The position numbers and the translations under genes were made by a program. Below the pieces are notes generated by a model. It ran no database searches and was not told where the DNA came from. It saw only the letters and a list, made by a program, of their open reading frames with translations. Of a DNA stretch of 64,000 nucleotides, positions 1 through 7,311 are shown in pieces (the first letter of the stretch is position 1; the number at the start of each line of letters is the position of its first letter). The DNA lies in contig NZ_QMBQ01000002.1 of NCBI RefSeq assembly GCF_003289965.1, positions 806,001-870,000 of the forward strand. Direction: 5' to 3'. Origin of the DNA: Mesorhizobium atlanticum. GTDB lineage: Bacteria > Pseudomonadota > Alphaproteobacteria > Rhizobiales > Rhizobiaceae.

Positions 1-231
1 GCTAACCTGCGCGAGACCACCACGCGGGTGCTTGCTTCGCTGACGCCGCGCGAGGAGCGCGTTCTGCGCATGCGCTTCGGCATCGGCATGAACACCGACC
101 ACACGCTTGAGGAAGTCGGCCAGCAGTTCTCGGTGACGCGCGAGCGTATCCGCCAGATCGAAGCCAAGGCGCTGCGCAAGCTCAAGCATCCGAGCAGGAG
201 CCGTAAGCTGAGAAGCTTCCTCGACAGCTGA
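1..231 (+). CDS. rpoD: RNA polymerase sigma factor RpoD, C-terminal end (partial)
   Basis: The first 76 codons of the window are the end of a primary sigma-70 factor; the 5' part lies outside. Region 4 is visible: [14 protein letters not shown] is followed by the helix-turn-helix [20 protein letters not shown], which reads the -35 element, and the protein ends in the usual RSFLDS. This ending is typical of the housekeeping RpoD rather than of RpoH or ECF factors. A strong terminator follows the stop codon, so the gene closes its transcription unit here. The identification rests on the near-invariant region 4 sequence. Confidence 0.96.
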   Translation, partial: ANLRETTTRVLASLTPREERVLRMRFGIGMNTDHTLEEVGQQFSVTRERIRQIEAKALRKLKHPSRSRKLRSFLDS

Positions 232-256
232 GCGCAAACGCAACCATACGAGATCG

Positions 257-282
257 AAAGGGCGCCCTCCGGCGCCCTTTTT
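257..282 (+). terminator. Rho-independent terminator of rpoD
   Basis: A perfect 10-bp stem (257-266 with 271-280) with a CTCC loop is followed by a T run, 26 bp after the rpoD stop codon. Confidence 0.9.
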
Positions 283-395
283 CGTTTCCATCCGCGCTTG
301 CCGGGAACGGCAGGCGGTAGGATACTCAATGTCGAACGCATTTCCGGACGGTTGGCCGGATGCCCCGGCCACCCCGCTCCGATGGGAGGTGTGCC

Positions 396-689
396 ATGAC
401 GACTTACATCTTGCTTCTCAACTGGACCGAGCAGGGCGCCAGGAATGTGCGAGAGTCGCCGAAGCGGCTCGATGCCGCCAAGAAGCAACTGGGGGATATG
501 GGCGGGTCGTTCAAGGCGTTCTATCTCACCATGGGCGAATGCGACATGGTGGCAGTCGTCGAAGCGCCTGACGACGCGGTGCTGGCGCGCTTTGCTCTCA
601 TGCTGTCGTCCGGTGGCAGCGTGCGGACGCGGACATTGAAGGCGTTTCCGGAATTCGCCTATCGCGAGATCATCAGTTCGCTCGGCTAG
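396..689 (+). CDS. GYD domain-containing protein
   Basis: A 97-residue protein starting MTTYILLLNWTEQGARNV, with SPKRLDAAKKQLGDMGGSFK and later MGECDMVAVVEAPDD. This is the pattern of the GYD family (PF08734), small ferredoxin-fold proteins of unknown function. The ATG at 396 is chosen over an upstream in-frame ATG at 360 because GGGAGGT at 384-390 is a well-placed ribosome binding site and family members begin at this point. It stands alone after the rpoD terminator. The function cannot be stated from sequence. Confidence 0.85.
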   Translation: MTTYILLLNWTEQGARNVRESPKRLDAAKKQLGDMGGSFKAFYLTMGECDMVAVVEAPDDAVLARFALMLSSGGSVRTRTLKAFPEFAYREIISSLG

Positions 690-755
690 GAGGCGGCTGA
701 AGCCGGGACCGGCGCGGCTGTTGCGAAGCCGCGCCGTAGTCCCGATAGTCGCGCT

Positions 756-1136
756 ATGTCCGAGCCTTTGCTGACCGTCTGGTACAACACGCGCTGTCCG
801 GTGTGCGACGCCGGCATCAATCGCCAGAGGCGGCGGCTCATCGAGGCGGTCAAGGCGGGCCGCGTCGCATTCCGCGACATCAATTTCGAACCCGAAGCCC
901 TTTCAGCCTTCGGCGCCTCGCTCGAGGATATCCGCCGGCGCCTGCACGCGACCGATAGCGAAGGCCGGCTGCTGGTCGGCGCCGACGTGGCGATCGCGGT
1001 CTGGCGGCTGACGCCGGGCGAGGGGTGGCTGGCGAGCTTGTTCGGCAACGTAATCGCGCTGCCTTTGACGCGCATCGCCTACGACCGTTTCGCCGACCTT
1101 CTCTACACCTGGAACCGGCGCAAGGGCCGCTGGTAG
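756..1136 (+). CDS. DCC family thiol-disulfide oxidoreductase-like protein (DUF393)
   Basis: A 126-residue protein. Near the N-terminus it has YNTRCPVCDAGI, the CPxC motif of the DCC family (DUF393), followed by the helix RRRLIEAVKAGRVAFRDIN. The DxxCxxC-type motif resembles a thioredoxin active site, and a thiol-disulfide exchange role is proposed for the family, but substrates are mostly unknown. The C-terminal half has the family pattern AVWRLTPGEGWLASL. No signal peptide is seen. It lies 66 bp after the GYD gene and could be cotranscribed with it. Confidence 0.8.
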   Translation: MSEPLLTVWYNTRCPVCDAGINRQRRRLIEAVKAGRVAFRDINFEPEALSAFGASLEDIRRRLHATDSEGRLLVGADVAIAVWRLTPGEGWLASLFGNVIALPLTRIAYDRFADLLYTWNRRKGRW

Positions 1137-1192
1137 GCGGCAACTCCACCCAAAATAGCAGCATGCCGGGGCCTTGGCGCATCCTGCGATAC

Positions 1193-1255
1193 ATCGTAAG
1201 ATATATCTTGACTCGATGAGAGGGGCGCCTTACTTAAGATGTATCGTAAGATATA
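1193..1255. promoter_or_regulatory. Duplicated PadR-type operator
   Basis: The 13-mer ATCGTAAGATATA occurs at 1193-1205 and again at 1243-1255, exactly 50 bp apart. The first copy runs into a perfect palindrome AAGATATATCTT (1198-1209). It lies directly before the padR-like start codon at 1272, with GGGAG as ribosome binding site. PadR regulators bind such AT-rich dyads and usually autoregulate. Autoregulation here is inferred from position. Confidence 0.7.
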
Positions 1256-1271
1256 ATTCAGGGAGCAATTC

Positions 1272-1940
1272 ATGCACAGACACGATCATTCCGGGCACCA
1301 TTTCGGTGAGCGCATGTTCATGCATATGGCCGGTAAGTTCGGCAAATTTGGTGGCAGAGGGGGCGGCGGTTTCGGTCCGTTTGGGGGCAGGGGCGGCGGC
1401 CGCGGCCCGGGCGACATGTTCCGCGCCGGCCGGATGCTCGCCGACGGCGATCTCAAGCTGATCACGCTGTCGCTGCTGGCCGATGCGCCGCGCCACGGCT
1501 ACGACATCATCAAGGCGCTGGAAGAGCGCACCAGCGGCGTCTACAGCCCGAGCCCGGGCGTGGTCTATCCGACGCTGACCTTCCTCGAAGAGGCTGGTTA
1601 TGCGGTGTCGTCCAGCGAGGGCAACAAGAAGGTGTTTTCGATCACCGAGGCCGGCAAGGCGCATCTCGAGGAGAACCGCGAGATGATCGACGGCGTGCTC
1701 GACCATCTCGAGCGCTTCGGCCGCAAGATGGCGGCGGCGCGCGAATGGTTCGGCTGGGGCGACGACAAGGACGAGGGGCGCCGCGGCCGTTCGGAAAAGC
1801 GCGACCAGTTCCGCACGCTGCGACATCGTCTGCGCGCCGCGCTCGGCGACATCGCCGACGCGCCGGAAGACAAGCAGGCCGAGGCGATCAGCATCCTCGA
1901 AGACGCAGCCGAGGCGATCGAGGCGCTGGCGCGGCGCTAA
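1272..1940 (+). CDS. PadR family transcriptional regulator
   Basis: 222 residues. The N-terminal 55 residues are low complexity: His-rich (MHRHDHSGHH) and then Gly/Phe-rich. The PadR winged helix follows (about 58-135), with DLKLITLSLLADAPRHGYDIIKALEE, the signature SPGVVYPTLTFLEEAGYA and a wing ending NKKVFSITEAG. A charged helical C-terminal region (about 175-222) is the likely dimerisation segment. The duplicated dyad immediately upstream is its probable operator. No effector gene is adjacent, so the target may be distant. The His-rich tail could bind metal, but that is speculation. Confidence 0.9.
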   Translation: MHRHDHSGHHFGERMFMHMAGKFGKFGGRGGGGFGPFGGRGGGRGPGDMFRAGRMLADGDLKLITLSLLADAPRHGYDIIKALEERTSGVYSPSPGVVYPTLTFLEEAGYAVSSSEGNKKVFSITEAGKAHLEENREMIDGVLDHLERFGRKMAAAREWFGWGDDKDEGRRGRSEKRDQFRTLRHRLRAALGDIADAPEDKQAEAISILEDAAEAIEALARR

Positions 1941-1962
1941 GCTCTTTCACAAGGAAAGCCAA

Positions 1963-1988
1963 AAAAGCCCGGAGCGATCCGGGCTTTT
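1963..1988 (+). terminator. Rho-independent terminator after padR-like gene
   Basis: An 11-bp stem (1963-1973 with 1978-1988) is G+C rich at its core and ends in a T run on the plus strand. Confidence 0.85.
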
Positions 1989-2021
1989 CGCATTCAGTAA
2001 GCGGTCGACAGGGGCGGGGAC

Positions 2022-2124
2022 TAGAGTGTTTCACCGTTTCACGGAAACGGCGAAGCGCTCTATTTCTTTGTTTTTACGCAGTTCCGGGCGGAAAACCGAT
2101 CACACTTTTCCTGGAACTGCTCTA
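2022..2124. repeat. Rhizobiales-type palindromic intergenic repeat, copy A
   Basis: About 103 bp made of two hairpins: one around CACCGTTTC/GAAACGG (2022-2062) and one around CAGTTCC/GGAACTG (about 2079-2124). Copy B (29881-29983) is the same element inverted and copy C (45336-45402) is a truncated version. The right terminus reads TAGAGCAG on the minus strand, and its TAG is the stop codon of the YiaAB gene (2122-2124). The element carries no coding capacity of its own. Confidence 0.8.
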
Positions 2125-2382
2125 ATCCTTGCCGACATACTCGCTGATCAGCTTCTCATTGCGCGCCTTCTCGATCTTGGCGGTGGTCTCGGCCGCGATA
2201 CGCTCGTCGGTGCGGTACTTGACCAGGTTCACCAGGCTGCCGGTGAGCAGGAGGATGCCCATGGCCCAGTAGCCCTTGGTCGAGAGGTCGACCGGGGCAA
2301 GCCACAGCGACAGGCCGAGCATGAAATAGGCGGCGCCCACCGACACGGTGTTGAAGAGGATATAGGTCTGATTGCCGTTCAT
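2122..2382 (-). CDS. YiaA/YiaB two-helix domain protein
   Basis: An 86-residue inner membrane protein. Two hydrophobic segments (about 12-30 and 41-58) are joined by the short loop APVDLSTKGYW, and a basic/acidic cytoplasmic tail follows. This fits the YiaA/YiaB two-helix family (PF05360), whose function is unknown. It lies 61 bp downstream of the PspA-like gene on the same strand, so the two probably form an envelope-stress unit. Its TAG stop codon is the first three bases of the intergenic repeat. Confidence 0.85.
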   Translation of the reverse strand: MNGNQTYILFNTVSVGAAYFMLGLSLWLAPVDLSTKGYWAMGILLLTGSLVNLVKYRTDERIAAETTAKIEKARNEKLISEYVGKD

Positions 2383-2443
2383 TGGATTGCTCCTTGGATT
2401 TGGCTTGTTTCGGGATTTGATCTGTTTCGGAAAATTGCGGGGT

Positions 2444-3121
2444 TCAGTTGAGGGATTTCAGGCGCGCCAGAACGTCCTCAGCGCGCACCTTGGTGGCCGG
2501 TCCGTGGCCTGCTTCGGCGAGGCGCTCGCGGATCGCCTCGTGGCGCAGCTCGCCGTCGATCTCGTCGAGGATGCCGGCCTCCTCGAAAGGGTCGCTGCTT
2601 TCCCTGATGCGGTCGAGCAATTCCTCCGCTTCGTTGATGCTCGCCGTGCGGCCGATCGATCGGTTGAGGCGCGACTGGGCCTTGCGTTCGGCATCGATCG
2701 CCCTGGCCGAGATCATGCCCTGGTTGAGGCCGATGATGCGGCGATGCGCCTGTTCGACGGAGAGACGCATCCGCAAGGTCTTCTCGCCCAGGCTCTTCAC
2801 GGTGGCGCGGCGCACTTCGCGCTCGTTCTCGAGTTCCGCGATCGCGGAGGCGCCGCCTTCGGCAAGCGCCTGGTTGTTGGCGGAAAGCGCGCTCAGCGTA
2901 CGGGTTTCCAGATCGGCGATGCGGCGGTCGAGCTGGTCGAGGCTGGCTTGCTCGGCGCGCTGGCGCACGATCAGCGAGGCGAGCGTCTGCTTGGCGGCGC
3001 CGAGGCCCGCCTCCGCGTCGCGGATGCGCTGCGCCAGAAGGTCGATGGCGAAACGGTCCTTCAGATTGTCCTCGGCCCGGGCGCTGGCGCCGTCCAGCAA
3101 TGTCTTGATCAGGCTAAGCAT
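2444..3121 (-). CDS. PspA/IM30 family protein
   Basis: 225 residues, almost entirely predicted coiled coil, for example AEAGLGAAKQTLASLIVRQR followed by long Arg/Glu/Leu heptads up to about residue 150. This is the layout of PspA/IM30 (ESCRT-III-like) membrane-maintenance proteins, although the sequence is divergent and the canonical N-terminal amphipathic helix is short (MLSLIKTLLDG). It is the first gene of a leftward unit with the YiaAB protein and is divergent from a TetR gene across three copies of one palindrome. Envelope stress protection is the likely role. Confidence 0.75.
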   Translation of the reverse strand: MLSLIKTLLDGASARAEDNLKDRFAIDLLAQRIRDAEAGLGAAKQTLASLIVRQRAEQASLDQLDRRIADLETRTLSALSANNQALAEGGASAIAELENEREVRRATVKSLGEKTLRMRLSVEQAHRRIIGLNQGMISARAIDAERKAQSRLNRSIGRTASINEAEELLDRIRESSDPFEEAGILDEIDGELRHEAIRERLAEAGHGPATKVRAEDVLARLKSLN

Positions 3122-3141
3122 TGAGTCTTCTCCCTGTTTCT

Positions 3142-3213
3142 GTGAACGTTGTTCACGAAGTCAACATAACAGGAAATGAACATTGTTCAAGGACTATTTT
3201 GAACGCTGTTCAT
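3142..3213. promoter_or_regulatory. Triple TGAAC-N3-GTTCA operator between pspA-like and tetR genes
   Basis: Three copies of the palindrome TGAAC-N3-GTTCA start at 3143, 3177 and 3200. The first is extended to GTGAACGTTGTTCAC. They fill the divergent promoter region of the PspA-like gene (start 3121) and the TetR gene (start 3294). The array is the natural binding site for that TetR protein, which would then control both directions. Confidence 0.8.
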
Positions 3214-3293
3214 GGGGCGTCGGACATGGTAAACGCAGGCAAACGGAATGAACGTGGCATGGCGGCCACCCGGGTAGAGCGACAGGAAAGAGC

Positions 3294-3935
3294 ATGGCGC
3301 TGGACAAGGAAGAAATGAGCGAGAAGGTGCTCGCCATCGCCGAGGCGCTGCTCAATGAGGGCGGCGCCGAGAACCTGAAAGCGCGCACCATCGCCGAGCA
3401 GGCCGGCATTTCGGTTGGATCGGTCTACAACCTCTTCGCCGATCTCGACGAGGTGCATCGGGCCGTCAACATGCGGCTGCTCGACCGGCTCGGCGCGACA
3501 GGCCTCGCGGCCATGGCCGATCTCGAAAGGCAAGGGGTGACCGATGTCCAGGACCGCATCCTGGCCATGGCGGCGGCCTATGTGCGTTTCGTCGAGGCGC
3601 ATCCCGGCAGCTGGCCGGCGGTGCTTGCCTTCAACCGCCGCCGCGCGACGCGGCCGGGCCCCGATGCCTATGACGCTCTCCTCGACGCGCTCTTCGACAT
3701 TGTCGCCGGTGTGCTCAAGGCAGGCGATTTCGGCCTCGACGACGAGCGCCGCGCGCTTGCAGCCCGGACCTTGTGGTCAAGCGTGCATGGCATCGTGACC
3801 AGCGGCTATGTGGCGAATTCCGACAGCCGGCAGGCCGAAGAGATCTGGCATCAGATCGAGCTGCTGGTCGGCGTTTTCGTCAAGGGACTGGAACACGGCG
3901 GCGCATTCGCGCATGCTGAGACAAAGCCTGCGTGA
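3294..3935 (+). CDS. TetR/AcrR family transcriptional regulator
   Basis: 213 residues. The N-terminal helix-turn-helix is clear (about residues 10-58): VLAIAEALLNEGGAENLKARTIAEQAGISVGSVYNLFADLDEV, trimmed here to its pattern. The all-helical C-terminal part has WPAVLAFNRRR and LWSSVHGIVTSGYV, typical of the TetR_C ligand domain. ATG 3294 is preceded by GACAGGAAAG. The gene is divergent from the pspA-like/yiaAB unit and separated from it by three TGAAC-N3-GTTCA palindromes, so it probably represses that unit and itself. The ligand is unknown. Confidence 0.93.
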   Translation: MALDKEEMSEKVLAIAEALLNEGGAENLKARTIAEQAGISVGSVYNLFADLDEVHRAVNMRLLDRLGATGLAAMADLERQGVTDVQDRILAMAAAYVRFVEAHPGSWPAVLAFNRRRATRPGPDAYDALLDALFDIVAGVLKAGDFGLDDERRALAARTLWSSVHGIVTSGYVANSDSRQAEEIWHQIELLVGVFVKGLEHGGAFAHAETKPA

Positions 3936-4006
3936 ACAGGGGCCCTGCATGAATAGGGGATGCCGTGATTTCTCCTGTGTGTGGGCATGAACGGGAGTTT
4001 CGAGAA

Positions 4007-4300
4007 ATGTCTTTTCTGAAGAAGCTTTTTGGCGGCGGTGGTGGCGAGGCACCCGAAGCCGGCAGCGCCAAGCCGGCCAAGCAGGTCGAGCACAAGGGCT
4101 TTCTGATCAGCGCGACGCCCTACAAGGCCGAGGGCCAGTACCAGACCTGCGGCATCGTCTCGAAGGAAGTGGACGGCGTGCTGAAGGAGCACCGCTTCAT
4201 CCGCGCCGACCGCTTCGCCGGGCTGGACGATGCCGTCGACATCTCGATCAAGAAAGGCATCCAGCTCGTCGACGAGCAGGGCGAGAGGATGTTCGGCTAG
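4007..4300 (+). CDS. HlyU family transcriptional regulator-like protein
   Basis: A 97-residue protein beginning MSFLKKLFGGGGG, with the family core HKGFLISATPYKAEGQYQTCG and later EHRFIRADRF and DDAVDISIKKG. This matches the HlyU family (PF10115), small proteins common in alphaproteobacteria and named after a Vibrio haemolysin regulator. It lacks a helix-turn-helix, and its role in rhizobia is unknown. The ATG at 4007 is preferred to an in-frame ATG at 3965 because GGGAG lies just upstream and homologues start with MSFLKKLF. It is monocistronic. Confidence 0.85.
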   Translation: MSFLKKLFGGGGGEAPEAGSAKPAKQVEHKGFLISATPYKAEGQYQTCGIVSKEVDGVLKEHRFIRADRFAGLDDAVDISIKKGIQLVDEQGERMFG

Positions 4301-4335
4301 CGGTACTTCGGCCGCGCCGGCCAGCTTCTCCTTGA

Positions 4336-5268
4336 TCAGAACGCGACCTTGTCGCCGCCCTTGAGCTGCAGGATCTGGCGCGCCTCGTCTGGCGTGGCGA
4401 TCGAGGCGCCGAGGCCTTCGATGATCTGGCGCACCTTGGTGACCTGTTCGGCGCTGGAGCGGGCGAGCTTGCCCTTGCCGATCCACAGCGAATCCTCCAG
4501 CCCGACCCGCACATTGCCGCCGAGCGCGATCGCTTGCGTGGCGATCGGCAGTTGATGGCGGCCGGCGCCCAGGACCGACCAGTGATAATCGGTGCCGAAC
4601 AGGCGGTCGGCGGTGCGTTTCATGTGGGCGACGTCCTCGGGATGGGTGCCGATGCCGCCGAGGATGCCGAACACGCTCTGGACGAAGAAGGGCGCCTTGA
4701 CCAGGCCGCGCTCGACGAAATGCGCCAGCGTGTAGAGATGGCCGATGTCGTAGCACTCGATCTCGAACCGGGTGCCGTTGTCGGCGCAGGTGCGCAATAT
4801 GTGCTCGATGTCGCCGAAGGTGTTGCGGAAGATCCGGTCGCGCGAGGATTCGAGATAAGGCCGCTCCCAGTCATGCTCGAAGGTCTTGAACCGCTCCAGC
4901 ATCGGGAACAGCGCGAAATTCATCGAGCCCATGTTGAGCGAGGCGACCTCGGGCGCGAACACCTTGGCCGGCCTGACGCGCTCCTCCACGCTCATCGTCG
5001 CGGCACCCCCGGTGGTGATGTTGACGATGCAATTGGAGCGCTGCTTGATCACCTGCAGGAAAGGCGCGAAGGCCTCGGTCGACTGGTCGGGGCGACCGTC
5101 GACCGGATTGCGGGCGTGGAGGTGGACGATCGCGGCGCCCGCCTCGGCCGCCTCGATGGCGGCAGTGGCTATCTCCTGCGCCGTCACCGGCAGGTGCGGC
5201 GACATCGATGGCGTATGGATCGAGCCTGTTACCGCGCAGGTGATGATGATCTTGTTCTGGTTCGCCAC
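4336..5268 (-). CDS. BKACE family beta-keto acid cleavage enzyme
   Basis: 310 residues of a TIM-barrel enzyme of the BKACE family (formerly DUF849; 3-keto-5-aminohexanoate cleavage enzyme, Kce). These zinc enzymes condense a beta-keto acid with acetyl-CoA to give acetoacetate and a CoA ester. Visible features are the start KIIITCAVTGSIHTPSMSP, the metal-site strand AAIVHLHARN, NMGSMNF, and NVRVGLEDSLWIGKG near the C-terminus. The second His pair and the catalytic Glu are in expected places. The keto-acid substrate varies between members and cannot be told here. The gene stands alone; downstream is the convergent HlyU gene. Confidence 0.9.
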   Translation of the reverse strand: MANQNKIIITCAVTGSIHTPSMSPHLPVTAQEIATAAIEAAEAGAAIVHLHARNPVDGRPDQSTEAFAPFLQVIKQRSNCIVNITTGGAATMSVEERVRPAKVFAPEVASLNMGSMNFALFPMLERFKTFEHDWERPYLESSRDRIFRNTFGDIEHILRTCADNGTRFEIECYDIGHLYTLAHFVERGLVKAPFFVQSVFGILGGIGTHPEDVAHMKRTADRLFGTDYHWSVLGAGRHQLPIATQAIALGGNVRVGLEDSLWIGKGKLARSSAEQVTKVRQIIEGLGASIATPDEARQILQLKGGDKVAF

Positions 5269-5289
5269 TTATGATCCTCGATCTCTTCG

Positions 5290-5545
5290 CTATTTCACCG
5301 CCCTTTGCGTGATGCCGGAGATGAACTGCTTCGACAGCACGATAGAGAGCAAGGTAATCGGCAGCGCCGCCGGTGTCAGCCCGGTGAACACCCCCAGTCG
5401 GTGGTGAATTCGCCGACGAACACGGTCAGCCCGCGCGGCAGTGTCTTCAAATTATCGGAGGTGATCAGCACCAGCGGGAAGAAAAAGTCGTTCCAGATCG
5501 GCACCGCGTTCTGGATCGCCACGATGACCGGCGCCGGCCGGGAGC
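5290..5545 (-). pseudogene. Remnant of a MalG-type sugar ABC transporter permease
   Basis: The minus strand encodes AIQNAVPIWNDFFFPLVLIT and TLPRGLTVFVGEFTTDWG. After a one-base deletion near 5390-5397 it continues in another frame as the end of a carbohydrate permease (LSKQFISGITQRAVK, stop at 5290-5292). The EAA-loop region and all earlier helices are missing; homology ends at about 5545 next to the azoreductase terminator. It is the 3' end of a deleted sugar transporter gene and cannot be functional. Confidence 0.85.
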
Positions 5546-5552
5546 CAAATGC

Positions 5553-5590
5553 AAAAAGAGGCAGGCGCCGGCGGGCGCCTGCCTCTTTCA
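5553..5590 (-). terminator. Terminator of the azoreductase gene
   Basis: A perfect 15-bp stem (5555-5569 with 5574-5588) lies 19 bp beyond the azoR stop codon and ends in a T run on the minus strand. It is symmetric enough to work in both directions. Confidence 0.9.
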
Positions 5591-5606
5591 TTTCTGCCAT
5601 CGGCAA

Positions 5607-6245
5607 TCAGGCCGCGATGGCGACCTGGTCGGCCGTGGCGGCGGCAATCGCGTCGACCTTGGCGGTGGCCTTGGCGAGCGCCGCCGTGACGGCATCGGCA
5701 CCCATGCCGACACCCTCGACGCGGATGACCTCGACATCAGTCATGCCGAGGAAGCCGAGCACGCTGCGCAGATAGGGAACCGCATGGTCCATCTGCACCG
5801 CGGCGCCTTCCGAATAGATGCCGCCGGAAGCGAGCACGATGTAGACCTTCTTGCCGGCGACGAGGCCCTTCGGACCGTTCTCGCCGTAGGCGAAGGTCTT
5901 GCCGGAGCGGGCGACGTGGTCGACCCAGGACTTCAACGTCGAGGAGATGTTGAAGTTGATGAAGCCGGTGGCGAGGATCACGGTGTCGGCGGCGAAAAGC
6001 TCGTCGAGCACGGCGTCGGAAACGCCCACGACTTCGGCCTGGCGCGGCGTGCGGGCTTCGGCCGGCGTGTAGATGCCGGTGGCGTAATCAGGGTCGATAT
6101 GCGGCAGCGGATTGGCAACCAGATCACGCACGACAAGCGTGTTGGACGGATCGGCGGCAACGAGCTTCCGGGCGAGATCGGTGGCGACGCGGGTCGAGTG
6201 CGAAGCGGCGCCGCGCGGGCTGGAGGTAACGAGAAGAATAGACAT
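5607..6245 (-). CDS. azoR: FMN-dependent NADH-azoreductase
   Basis: A 212-residue flavodoxin-fold protein of the AzoR family, which uses FMN and NADH for two-electron reduction of quinones and azo compounds in the cytoplasm. Visible are the FMN-phosphate loop SSPRGAASHSTRVA, the stretch FINFNISSTLKSWVDHVARSGKTF, and VLASGGIYSEG. The start at 6245 follows a good AGGGGA ribosome binding site; a longer reading frame upstream has none. It is divergent from a LysR gene that probably controls it, an arrangement common for quinone-responsive azoR genes. Confidence 0.95.
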   Translation of the reverse strand: MSILLVTSSPRGAASHSTRVATDLARKLVAADPSNTLVVRDLVANPLPHIDPDYATGIYTPAEARTPRQAEVVGVSDAVLDELFAADTVILATGFINFNISSTLKSWVDHVARSGKTFAYGENGPKGLVAGKKVYIVLASGGIYSEGAAVQMDHAVPYLRSVLGFLGMTDVEVIRVEGVGMGADAVTAALAKATAKVDAIAAATADQVAIAA

Positions 6246-6294
6246 GGCGGTGTCCCCTTGGGGTTGGAGTGAAACTTTCCACGCCAATATGGGA

Positions 6295-6324
6295 TTGCCG
6301 CTCCATCTGGATAACTGGTATAAT
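6295..6324 (+). promoter_or_regulatory. Sigma-70 promoter of the LysR gene
   Basis: TTGCCG (6295-6300) and a perfect TATAAT (6319-6324) are 18 bp apart. Transcription would start near 6331, which rules out the in-frame ATG at 6325 and favours the ATG at 6364 as the LysR start. Confidence 0.65.
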
Positions 6325-6363
6325 ATGCATACAATCCATCAACAAAATGGATGGCACACAGTC

Positions 6364-7311
6364 ATGCAGCCGAACCCGACATTGGATCAGCTCCAAATCC
6401 TGGTGGCGGTGGCCGATACTGGCAGCTTCTCGGCAGCGGGGCGCAAGCTCAACCGGGCGCAGTCGGTGGTGAGCTACGGCATTGCCAATCTCGAAGCGCA
6501 GCTTGGCCTGAAGCTGTTCGAGCGCGAGGGCGTGCGCGAGCCGCAGCTGACCGATGTCGGCAAGGCGATGCTCGAGGATGCGCGGCGCATGATCGGCGTG
6601 CTGCAGCGCATCCGCTCGCGTGCCGACGGCTACCGGCAAGGGCTGGAAGCGGAAGTGGCGATATCGGTCGACGTGGCGCTGCCTTCGCCGGCGCTGGTAC
6701 GCGTGCTCAAGGCCTTCGAGGCGCAGTTCCCGGCGGTCATGCTGCGGCTCTATATCGGCTCGCTCGGCCTCATCGTCGACCAGGTCGTCAACGGCCAGGC
6801 GGATCTTGGTTTCGGCGGCCTGCAAGGCGATGCCGACGTCAACCTGCTGCGCATCGGCTTCACCTCGATGGTGCCTGCGGCGGCGCCCGACCATCCTTTG
6901 GCAAAACTGCCGAAGCCGGTTGCGGTTGAGGATCTGCGCGAGCATATCCAGCTCGTCGTCACCGACCAGTCGGAGCGGACGCGTGGCCGCGACTATGGCG
7001 TCTTTGCTTATCGAACCTGGCGGCTGACGGATGTGCGCACCAAGCATGCGCTGATGCGCGATGGCCTCGGCTGGGGCGGCCTGCCGCGGTGGCTGATCGC
7101 CGACGACCTTGCCAGCGGCAGGCTGGTCGAGCTCGATCTCGAGCCTTACCGCGAAGTCCGCTCGCCGATGTACGCCATGCACCGCAATGACCGCAGCCCC
7201 AAGCCGGCGGCGACCTGGCTTATCGACGAGTTCAGGCGGCAGCTGGGTTGCTTCAACGAGATGGAGCCGGGCGTGTGGGCGGAGGAGGGACCGGAGACAA
7301 GCCGTCCATGA
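6364..7311 (+). CDS. LysR family transcriptional regulator (next to azoR)
   Basis: 315 residues. The N-terminal winged helix (about 6-65) reads LDQLQILVAVADTGSFSAAGRKLNRAQSVVSYGIANLE, given here as its recognisable pattern, with the linker helix after it. The periplasmic-binding-like effector domain (about 95-300) includes ADLGFGGLQGD and LMRDGLGWGGLPRW. It is divergent from azoR and most likely activates it in response to a quinone or aromatic compound. Upstream in-frame ATGs at 6325 and 6349 would lie in or next to the -10 element, so 6364 is used. The C-terminus is somewhat extended and acidic. Confidence 0.93.
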   Translation: MQPNPTLDQLQILVAVADTGSFSAAGRKLNRAQSVVSYGIANLEAQLGLKLFEREGVREPQLTDVGKAMLEDARRMIGVLQRIRSRADGYRQGLEAEVAISVDVALPSPALVRVLKAFEAQFPAVMLRLYIGSLGLIVDQVVNGQADLGFGGLQGDADVNLLRIGFTSMVPAAAPDHPLAKLPKPVAVEDLREHIQLVVTDQSERTRGRDYGVFAYRTWRLTDVRTKHALMRDGLGWGGLPRWLIADDLASGRLVELDLEPYREVRSPMYAMHRNDRSPKPAATWLIDEFRRQLGCFNEMEPGVWAEEGPETSRP

